Source: Microbacterium sp.
GTDB taxonomy: Bacteria > Actinomycetota > Actinomycetes > Actinomycetales > Microbacteriaceae
Direction: 5' to 3'
Assembly: GCA_031277885.1 (NCBI GenBank)
Contig: JAITLM010000076.1
Span: 1 to 64,000, forward strand
DNA length: 64,000 bases
Below the pieces are notes generated by a model. That model saw only the letters and a list, made by a program, of their open reading frames with translations, was not told the origin of the DNA and ran no database searches. The first letter of the stretch is position 1. Each line of letters starts with the position of its first letter. Positions 57,939 through 64,000 of this stretch are shown in pieces. Made by a program: the position numbers and the translations under genes.

Positions 57939-59099
57939 TCAGCCGGCGGTCGCGATCCAGAGCCGCCCGGATCCGGCGACCTGCACGTCCGCCGCGCGGG
58001 TGGCGAACACGGCGGCGCCGCGCGGGACGCCGGCGGTCGCGCCGCCGGAGGACAGCGTGAAGGATCCGTCCGTGGTGATCGCGATCGACGGACCGGCGAG
58101 CGCGATCGTCGCGCCGCCGGTGATCGCGAGCAGCTCGAACGGCACGTCGGCGCCCGAGGGGTGGATCCGCGGGCGGTAGCTGCGCACGTCCTCGGCGACC
58201 TCGACGGGCACGAGGTGGTCGTCCTCCGAGGCCGTGAACGTCAGCACCCGCTCGAGCTCGGCGGTGTCGACGTGCTTGGGCGTGAGCCCGCCGCGCAGCA
58301 CGTTGTCGCTCGGACCCATGAGCTCGACGCCGGCGCCGCGCAGGTAGGCGTGGATGTTGCCGGCGGGCAGCCAGAGCGACTCCCCCGCGGCGAGCGTGAC
58401 GTGGCGCAGCATGAGTGCGACCGCGATCCCCGGGTCGCCGGGGTACGTCTCGGCGAGGCGCGTGAGCAGCTCGAAGCGGTCGTCGCCGGACGCCGCGGCC
58501 ACGAGCGCGGCGACGGCGAGGTCCACGCCCGCACCGCCGGCCAGCAGCCAGGAGAACCCGGCGCGCAGCCCGTCCGACCCGTTCAGCTCCTCGCGCCAGG
58601 GGGCGAGCGCGTCGGAGCCGGCCCGGGCGGCGAGGGCGTCGACGTCGGCCAGGATCTCGGCGACCGGCCGGAAGCCGCACAGCGCCTCGAAGCCGTCTTC
58701 GAGGGCGACGATCAGCTCGGGCTTGGCGTAGGGGTCCTTGTAGTTGCGGTGCGCGGCGGTGAGCGGCACGCCTCGCCGGTTCTCATCGGCGAAGCCGGCC
58801 TCGGCCTGGGCCGGGGTGGGGTGCGCCTGCAGCGAGAGCGGACCGCCGGACACGAGGATCTTGAGCAGGAAGGGCAGCTTCGCCCCGCTCTGCTTCTCCC
58901 AGTCGAGGAGCGTGGGCCAGGGGGATCCGTCCGTCGTGCGGGCCGGGGACCCGGGGTGCGCGCCCAGCCACAGCTCGGCCTCGGGACCGCCGCTGCCCGC
59001 CGTGCCGAGCACGCCGGCGACGCCGTCGACCCGACCCCACGCGTAGTCGCGCGGCTCGTTGCCGATCTGGACGAAGAGCTCGTTCTCGTGCGCGCTCAT
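57939..59099 (-). CDS. manA: Mannose-6-phosphate isomerase, class I
   Basis: 386 residues. Zinc ligands of the cupin fold appear in LQAHPTPAQAEAGF (about 92-105) and KPELIVALEDGFEALCGFR; the helical insert follows. The substrate region is WLPAGNIHAYLRGAGVELMG with its conserved His and Arg. It interconverts fructose 6-phosphate and mannose 6-phosphate, feeding GDP-mannose for glycolipids and wall polymers. The ATG at 59099 lies just before ELFVQIGNEPRDYAWG. Confidence 0.94.
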   Translation of the reverse strand: MSAHENELFVQIGNEPRDYAWGRVDGVAGVLGTAGSGGPEAELWLGAHPGSPARTTDGSPWPTLLDWEKQSGAKLPFLLKILVSGGPLSLQAHPTPAQAEAGFADENRRGVPLTAAHRNYKDPYAKPELIVALEDGFEALCGFRPVAEILADVDALAARAGSDALAPWREELNGSDGLRAGFSWLLAGGAGVDLAVAALVAAASGDDRFELLTRLAETYPGDPGIAVALMLRHVTLAAGESLWLPAGNIHAYLRGAGVELMGPSDNVLRGGLTPKHVDTAELERVLTFTASEDDHLVPVEVAEDVRSYRPRIHPSGADVPFELLAITGGATIALAGPSIAITTDGSFTLSSGGATAGVPRGAAVFATRAADVQVAGSGRLWIATAG

Positions 59100-59166
59100 G
59101 CGGCTCCGTTCAGGGTTGGAGGGGATCCTGCCAGCGTAAGGCCCCCGGCCGCTCGGGTCCCGCCGT

Positions 59167-59225
59167 TTCGAAGCGCGAGAAGGGCTGTGTTCCGGGCCCC
59201 GGGTCCGCATTTCTCGCGCTTCGAA
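59167..59225. repeat. Intergenic palindrome of the TTCGAAGCGCG family
   Basis: TTCGAAGCGCGAGAA (59167-59181) and TTCTCGCGCTTCGAA (59211-59225) are perfect arms around a 29-base loop that itself contains CGGGCCCCGGG. It lies between the divergent manA and acyl-CoA synthetase genes, so it cannot be a simple terminator. Confidence 0.85.
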
Positions 59226-59248
59226 CGCAGACGGACCAAGATGGCTCC

Positions 59249-60994
59249 ATGAGCCAGCCCCGTGCCGCGACCGCGGCGACCTCCGCGATCCGCGCCGCCC
59301 GCGACCTGCTGCTCGCGCACGCGACCGACTACGCCGGCGCCCGTGACGCGTTCCGCTGGCCCGAGCTGCGCGCATTCAACTTCGCCCTGGAGTGGTTCGA
59401 CGTGGTGGCCGGCGAGACGCCGAACCGGCCCGCGGTGCAGATCGTCTCGGCCGACCTCTCCAGCCGCACCTGGTCGTACGGCGAGCTGGCACGGCGCTCG
59501 AACCAGGTCGCGAACTGGCTGCACGGACTCGGGATCCGCCGCGGCGACCACGTGATCGTGATGCTCGGCAACACGATCGATCTCTGGGAGACGATGCTCG
59601 GCCTCACCAAGATCGGGGCGGTCGCGATCCCCACCTCGACGCTGCTCTCCCCCGCGGACCTCGCCTATCGCGCGGAGAAGGGCGAGGCGCGCGGGGTCGT
59701 GACCCTCGCCTCGCTCGCGGACCGCGTGGCGGACCTGCCGGCCTCGATCGTGCGGATCGCGGTGCCGGAGGGCACGGGCGCCGCGGCGCCGGAGGGCTGG
59801 CACGACTTCGCCGGATCGAACGACGCCCCCGACGACTTCGAGCCCGACGGCCCGACGCCGGCGGACGACACGAGCCTGCTGTACTTCACCTCCGGCACGA
59901 CCAGCCGGCCCAAGCTCGTGCAGCACACGCACGTCTCGTATCCGGTCGGGCACCTCTCGACCATGTGGTGGCTGGGCGTGCGCGAGGACGACGTGCACCT
60001 GAACATCTCCTCGCCGGGCTGGGCGAAGCACGCCTGGTCGAGCTTCTATTCGCCCTTCCTCGCCGAGGCCACCGTCTTCGTCTACAACTACGAGCGCTTC
60101 GACGCGAACACGCTCATGGAGGTCATGGAGACGCACCGCGTCACCACCTTCTGCGCCCCGCCGACCGTGTGGCGGATGCTGATCCAGGCGGATCTGGGCC
60201 GGCTCCCGCACCCGCCGCGCGAGCTCGTCGGCGCCGGTGAGCCGCTGAACCCCGAGGTCATCGGCCGGGTGCGGCAGGCGTGGGGCGGCACGATCCGCGA
60301 CGGCTTCGGGCAGACCGAGATGACCGCCTGCGTGGGCAACTCGCCGGGCCAGATCGTGAAGGACGGATCCATGGGACGCCCGCTGCCGGGCTATCCCGTG
60401 GTGCTCGTGGATCCGGTCACCGGTGCGCGCGTCGACGGTGACGCCGAAGGCGCGGCCGAGGGCGAGATCTGCCTCGACCTCGCCGAGCGCCCGCTCGGGC
60501 TGATGGCCGGGTACTACGCGGATCCGGAGGCCACCGCGCGCTCCCGCGAGGGAGGGTTCCACCACACCGGCGACATCGCGACCCGCGACGCCGAGGGGTA
60601 CCTGACCTACGTCGGCCGCGCGGACGACGTGTTCAAGGCCTCCGACTACAAGATCTCGCCGTTCGAGCTCGAGTCGGTGCTCCTCGAGCACCCCGACGTC
60701 ATGGAGGCGGCGGTCGTGCCGAGCCCTGATGCCACCCGCCTCGCGGTGCCGAAGGCGTATGTGCTGCTGACCGCGTCGGCGCACGACGACCTCGTGGCGA
60801 CGGCCGGCTCGATCTTCGCCTACGCGCGCGGCCAGCTCTCCCCGCATCTGTGGGTGCGGATCATCGAGTTCGTGCCGGAGCTGCCCAAGACGATCTCGGG
60901 CAAGATCCGCCGCGTGGACCTGCGCGCCCGCGAAGCCGAGCGCGTCTCGAACGGCGACGAGTCCGGGCAGCACCACGACCGCGACCATCGCTGA
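59249..60994 (+). CDS. AMP-forming acyl-CoA synthetase (medium-chain type)
   Basis: 581 residues. The P-loop YFTSGTTSRPKLVQHTH (about 212-228) has Ser where Gly is more common. GFGQTEMT (about 352-359), the TGD motif in HHTGDIATRDAEGY and YVGRADDVFKASDYKISPFE follow the ANL superfamily order, and the catalytic Lys is in KTISGKIRR near 549. Overall it resembles ACSM-type medium-chain and acetyl-like synthetases. It activates a carboxylic acid to its CoA ester; the chain length cannot be read. It is monocistronic. Confidence 0.92.
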   Translation: MSQPRAATAATSAIRAARDLLLAHATDYAGARDAFRWPELRAFNFALEWFDVVAGETPNRPAVQIVSADLSSRTWSYGELARRSNQVANWLHGLGIRRGDHVIVMLGNTIDLWETMLGLTKIGAVAIPTSTLLSPADLAYRAEKGEARGVVTLASLADRVADLPASIVRIAVPEGTGAAAPEGWHDFAGSNDAPDDFEPDGPTPADDTSLLYFTSGTTSRPKLVQHTHVSYPVGHLSTMWWLGVREDDVHLNISSPGWAKHAWSSFYSPFLAEATVFVYNYERFDANTLMEVMETHRVTTFCAPPTVWRMLIQADLGRLPHPPRELVGAGEPLNPEVIGRVRQAWGGTIRDGFGQTEMTACVGNSPGQIVKDGSMGRPLPGYPVVLVDPVTGARVDGDAEGAAEGEICLDLAERPLGLMAGYYADPEATARSREGGFHHTGDIATRDAEGYLTYVGRADDVFKASDYKISPFELESVLLEHPDVMEAAVVPSPDATRLAVPKAYVLLTASAHDDLVATAGSIFAYARGQLSPHLWVRIIEFVPELPKTISGKIRRVDLRAREAERVSNGDESGQHHDRDHR

Positions 60995-61014
60995 GCCGGA
61001 GTCCGCGGCCCCGG

Positions 61015-61494
61015 TCAGCGTGCGTCGTACTCGGCGCGGGACTGCTCGATCGTGGAGTGGTTCGCGATCGCCCACTGCGCGATCGTGTGCGCGATCTCGA
61101 CGAAGGTGGCGCCGAGCGCCGTGAGCCGGTACTCGACGCGCGGCGGGACCTCGGCGTAGGCCGTGCGGATCACGAGTCCGTCGCGCTCGAGCTGACGCAG
61201 CGTCAGGGTGAGCATGCGCTGCGAGATCCCCGGGATGTGCCGGAGCAGATCGCTGAAGCGCAGGACGTCGTCGCCGAGCGTCGCGACCACGAGCAGGGAC
61301 CACTTGTCGCCCACGCGGTCGAGCACCTCGCGGATCATCCGGCCCGCTTCCGGCCCGCCGGGGTGCCCCTCGCACGAGCGCTCGTACTCGGCGAGGCCGG
61401 CGGACGCGTGCGCCGGCACGGCTCCGGTCGGTTCTGTCGCGGTTCTCCGGCTGTGCGCCGGTGACACCGATGTGCCTTTTGCACGCGTCTCCAC
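61015..61494 (-). CDS. HxlR-family transcriptional regulator
   Basis: 159 residues from a GTG at 61494 preceded by GGAG; an ATG at 61545 would add 17 residues. The winged helix runs GRMIREVLDRVGDKWSLLVV, LRFSDLLRHIPGISQRMLTL and LERDGLVIRTAYAEVPPRVE. A conserved cysteine sits just before it (ERSCEGHP), as in the redox- or electrophile-sensing members YodB and HypR. It is divergent from a DoxX gene and probably represses it. Confidence 0.9.
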   Translation of the reverse strand: METRAKGTSVSPAHSRRTATEPTGAVPAHASAGLAEYERSCEGHPGGPEAGRMIREVLDRVGDKWSLLVVATLGDDVLRFSDLLRHIPGISQRMLTLTLRQLERDGLVIRTAYAEVPPRVEYRLTALGATFVEIAHTIAQWAIANHSTIEQSRAEYDAR

Positions 61495-61511
61495 GGTGCT
61501 CCATTCTTTAC

Positions 61512-61524
61512 TTACTGATCGTAA
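61512..61524. promoter_or_regulatory. Dyad in the HxlR/DoxX divergent promoter
   Basis: TTAC-TGATC-GTAA is a perfect short dyad in an AT-rich stretch between the two divergent starts, and a looser GATCGT/ACGATC pair overlaps it. It is the expected place for an HxlR operator. Confidence 0.45.
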
Positions 61525-61556
61525 CAAGGTGACGATCGATAACAAGAAGGAACCTC

Positions 61557-61922
61557 ATGCTGATCGCCCTCTGGATCGTCAACGCGCTGCTCACCCTCGC
61601 CATGCTGGGCGGCGGCGGCATGAAGCTGCTCACGCCCAAGCCGGTGCTCGCCGAGCGCGGGATGGCGTGGACCGACGACTTCTCCGCGGGTTCGGTCAAG
61701 GCGATCGCCGCGCTCGAGGTCATCGGCGCGATCGGCCTGATCCTGCCGCTCGCGACCGGGATCGCCCCGATCCTCACGCCCCTCGCCGGCACCGGTCTCG
61801 CCGTCATCATGCTCGGCGCGGTCGTCGTGCACCTGCGCCGCAAGGAGCCGGCCACCCCGGCCATCGTCCTCGCCGTCCTCGCCATCGCGAGCGCCGTCCT
61901 GGGCTTCCTCGCCCTCCGCTGA
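61557..61922 (+). CDS. DoxX-family membrane protein
   Basis: 121 residues, four membrane helices, with MLIALWIVNALLTLAMLGGG, MKLLTPKPVLAERG and the AALEVIGAIGLILPL helix typical of DoxX-like proteins. Some relatives take part in thiosulfate or thiol redox work. AGAAGGAA precedes the ATG. Its divergence from an HxlR regulator with a conserved cysteine suggests induction by oxidants or electrophiles. Confidence 0.88.
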   Translation: MLIALWIVNALLTLAMLGGGGMKLLTPKPVLAERGMAWTDDFSAGSVKAIAALEVIGAIGLILPLATGIAPILTPLAGTGLAVIMLGAVVVHLRRKEPATPAIVLAVLAIASAVLGFLALR

Positions 61923-61937
61923 CCCGGACGGATCCGG

Positions 61938-61996
61938 TTCGAAGCGCGCAGCGGGCGGCAGAACGACCGCGGATGCCGCCGATCGCGCGCTCCGAA
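61938..61996. repeat. Second intergenic inverted repeat of the TTCGAAGCGCG family
   Basis: The left arm (61938-61960, begins TTCGAAGCGCGC) and right arm (61974-61996) match at 18 of 23 positions as reverse complements. It lies between the convergent DoxX and VOC genes and shares the TTCGAAGCGCG start with the palindrome at 59167. Confidence 0.75.
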
Positions 61997-62016
61997 ACGG
62001 AGGAGAAGGCAGCCGG

Positions 62017-62922
62017 TCAGAAGTCGGCGATGATGAGGCGGCCCATCCGCATCAGATGCTCGTAGGCGTTCGGGCGCTGCATGAGCTCGGCCATGTTCGC
62101 CGGGACGATCTGCCAGCTCAGCCCGAAGCGGTCGACGAGCCAGCCGCACTGCTCGGCATCGGGGACGGCGCTGAGGGCGGCCCAGATCCGGTCGATCTCC
62201 TCCTGCCCCTCGCAGTCGACCTGCAGGGAGATCCCCGGCGTGAAGGGGTGGTCCCGGTCGACCGGCGAGTCGAAGGCGGCGAAGCGCTGCCCCGCGAGCA
62301 GGAACTCCGTGTAGGTGATCGGCTGATCGGTGCGAGGGGGCTCCGTCACCGGATGCTCCGCCTGGCGGACGATCCCCGAGGGCGGCAGCAGCGCGCCGTA
62401 GAAGGCGATGGCCTCCTCCGCCTTGTTCTGCAGCGGCCCGCCGAAGACCAGCATCGGAATGATCGGCGGTTCGGGCTCTGCGACCGCGTCCATCAGCTTC
62501 AGTTGCCAGCTCACCCCGTACCGGTCCTCGATCCAGCCGTAGAGCCCGCTGAACCGGTACTCGCCGATGTCCATGAGCACGCGCCCCTCCTCGCCGAGGC
62601 GGGTCCAGACGCGGTTGATCCAACCGCGCGTGGCGTGCTCGTCCCCGCCGAACGCGCGCGGGTCCACGCACACGACGAACGAGATCGCGGACGTCGGGGC
62701 GAACTCGGCACCCGCGTTGATCAGCGTGATCCGGTAGCCGTCGATCGAGACGTCGACCGTGAGGGGCTGTCCTGCGAACTCTCGCTGGAACTCGGGCAGC
62801 CCGGCATCGGGATAGCGAGCCACGACCTGCGACGTGGTGCGGTCGAAGACCGAGGCGTAGAAGGCCCCCGCCTCCTCGGCATCGTGATCGCACCAGATGT
62901 TCGGAATGATCCGCTGGGTCAT
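62017..62922 (-). CDS. Double-domain VOC (PhnB/3-dmu-9_3-mt-like) protein
   Basis: 301 residues from ATG 62922. Two copies of a glyoxalase/VOC fold of the PhnB type: first about 1-150 (RIIPNIWCDHDAEEAGAFYA to DRYGVSWQLKLMDAV), second about 155-295 (PMLVFGGPLQNKAEEAIAFY to VDRFGLSWQIVPANMAELMQ). The repeated FY and GxSWQ motifs define the family. Members include metal-dependent dioxygenase and resistance-like proteins, but most are uncharacterised. It is monocistronic. Confidence 0.88.
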   Translation of the reverse strand: MTQRIIPNIWCDHDAEEAGAFYASVFDRTTSQVVARYPDAGLPEFQREFAGQPLTVDVSIDGYRITLINAGAEFAPTSAISFVVCVDPRAFGGDEHATRGWINRVWTRLGEEGRVLMDIGEYRFSGLYGWIEDRYGVSWQLKLMDAVAEPEPPIIPMLVFGGPLQNKAEEAIAFYGALLPPSGIVRQAEHPVTEPPRTDQPITYTEFLLAGQRFAAFDSPVDRDHPFTPGISLQVDCEGQEEIDRIWAALSAVPDAEQCGWLVDRFGLSWQIVPANMAELMQRPNAYEHLMRMGRLIIADF

Positions 62923-63031
62923 GGGAAGCTCCTCGCGCGCCGATGTCCCCCCGGAGTCCAGGGTGCGCGCCCTGCGCCCGCACCGCAAGCATCGGCGGAG
63001 ATCCGCCGCCGCACCCGGCTCGGGGCTGCGC

Positions 63032-64000
63032 TCAGCGGCGCCCGACCTTGAGGCGCGACCTCGCCCTGATCACGGGCACCGGCGCCGTGATGACCGCGTC
63101 GACCACCATGGACCCGTCGGTGGGCCCGACCACGGGGATCGCCGTGGTCGGGGTGACCTCGATCGGATCCACGGGCATCCGGGCGAGCGCGCGGTGCGCC
63201 TTCACGTATGCGGGGATGAGGAGCGCCGCGGCGCCGAGCCAGGCGAGCGGGTTGCTCAGCGCGACACCGGGGTAGCCGATGAGCGCGCCGAGCACGACGG
63301 CCGCCGCCACGCGCATCACCAGCTCGATCACGCCGGTGATCGTCGGGATGAGCGTGTGCCCGAGGCCCTGCAGCACGCCGCGCAGCACGAACAGCACGCC
63401 GAGCGCGGAGTAGCTGAGTCCGTTGATCAGCAGCATGAGCGCGGCGAGGCGCACGACCTCGTCGGATCCGTCGCCGATGAACACGCGGACCATGGAGGAC
63501 CCGAACAGCACCAGCAGCGCGCCGAGCACGACAGCGGTGATGACGGCCATCCAGATCGCCTGGGTGACCCCGCGGCGGATCCGATCCGGCCGGCGTCCGC
63601 CGAGGTTCTGCGCGGCGTACATCGACGCGGCCAGGCCGATCGAGGAGAGGAACGCGACCGCGATGCTGTCCACGCGCGAGGCGGTCGTGTACGCGGCGAC
63701 CGCGTCCGGACCGAGCACGTTGAGCGCGACCTGCACCGTGATCGTGCCGATCGCGATGATCGAGGCCTGGAATCCCATCGGCAGGCCGAGGCGCAGGTGC
63801 TGCACGATGTCGTCGCGGGCGACCCGCCAGTCGGCGCGGTGCACGTGCAGCACCGGGAGCTTGCGCCAGACGTACACGAGGCACAGCACGACCGAGACGC
63901 CCTGTGCGACGACGGTCGCCCAGGCGGCTCCCGCGACGCCCCACTCGAAGGTGCCCACCATGAGGATCACGAGCACGATGTTCAGCGCGCAGGAGACGGT
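63032..64000 (-). CDS. MATE-family efflux transporter (5' end beyond the window)
   Basis: 322 residues plus stop are visible; the start lies past base 64000, so the first part is missing. MATE features are present: LGLPMGFQASIIAIGTITVQ, AYTTASRVDSIAVAFLSSIG, and SYSALGVLFVLRGVLQGLGH in the second half. MATE proteins export drugs or metabolites using Na+ or H+. The C-terminus is a long polar tail (about 45 residues) that ends RSRLKVGRR. Confidence 0.92.
   Translation of the reverse strand, partial: TVSCALNIVLVILMVGTFEWGVAGAAWATVVAQGVSVVLCLVYVWRKLPVLHVHRADWRVARDDIVQHLRLGLPMGFQASIIAIGTITVQVALNVLGPDAVAAYTTASRVDSIAVAFLSSIGLAASMYAAQNLGGRRPDRIRRGVTQAIWMAVITAVVLGALLVLFGSSMVRVFIGDGSDEVVRLAALMLLINGLSYSALGVLFVLRGVLQGLGHTLIPTITGVIELVMRVAAAVVLGALIGYPGVALSNPLAWLGAAALLIPAYVKAHRALARMPVDPIEVTPTTAIPVVGPTDGSMVVDAVITAPVPVIRARSRLKVGRR

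Noticed and set aside
1..64000. GGATCC abundance as a cloning or assembly artefact
   Set aside because: The sites fall smoothly inside intact reading frames everywhere, which vector junctions would not do.
1..64000. tRNA, rRNA or riboswitch genes
   Set aside because: I looked through the intergenic gaps on both strands and saw no cloverleaf, rRNA segment or recognisable riboswitch core; most gaps are too short.

Overview
The window is chromosomal DNA from a high-GC Gram-positive bacterium (by eye around 70% G+C). An actinobacterium of the Microbacteriaceae, Microbacterium-like, is the best guess. Supporting signs are a mycothiol-type MshB deacetylase, DUF222/HNH proteins, a fused CopD/CtaG membrane protein, zinc-free S14/L33/L28 ribosomal proteins in one operon, many ATGA/GTGA start-stop overlaps, and TANNNT-type -10 boxes placed for leaderless mRNAs. 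No phage, insertion sequence, CRISPR array, rRNA or tRNA was recognised.

Layout. 1-10 kb: the end of a YeiH-like transporter, CorA, a serine-hydrolase-like lipoprotein that has lost its catalytic Ser and Lys, a two-component operon, a DUF222/HNH protein, an RHH/Doc toxin-antitoxin pair, an EEP-fold membrane protein and a Pif1-like helicase. 10-26 kb: an unknown membrane protein, CopD/CtaG, HU, rpsN-rpmG-rpmB, a DNA glycosylase, a run fur/zur - permease - TIGR03943 - beta-propeller-like protein, a DivIVA-like coiled-coil protein, a TetR/DUF899 pair, and a zinc ABC transporter operon with a clear Zur box. Zinc handling is the theme of this stretch.

26-38 kb: the most unusual part. An MshB-like deacetylase, a ROK repressor, a lipoprotein/ATPase/fused-permease ABC importer, an argininosuccinate-lyase-like enzyme, a ROK sugar kinase and a large Tat-exported PIG-L deacetylase with NEW3-like and CBM9-like modules run in one direction and end at a strong terminator. 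I read them as an uptake and breakdown pathway for an N-acetylated amino-sugar conjugate. The substrate is unknown. 38-44 kb: an alpha-glucoside uptake operon (GH13 glucosidase, two permeases, binding protein) facing its own ROK regulator, without an ATPase gene.

44-64 kb: a branched-chain 2-oxoacid dehydrogenase operon (E1alpha, E1beta, E2) whose E2 gene lies between two direct repeats; a HisC-type aminotransferase; a holin-family membrane protein; an alpha/beta-hydrolase-like protein with a small helical partner; LMW-PTP; purB; a DivIVA-motif protein; an MFS exporter; two small membrane proteins; an EamA transporter; manA; an acyl-CoA synthetase; an HxlR/DoxX divergent pair; a VOC-family protein; and a MATE transporter cut by the window end.

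Two genome-scale signals stand out. The palindrome CGGATCCG recurs far more often than base composition predicts, much like the HIP1 element of cyanobacteria. In addition, long intergenic inverted repeats of several sequence families occur at gene junctions of every orientation, including between divergent genes, so they are not simply terminators.
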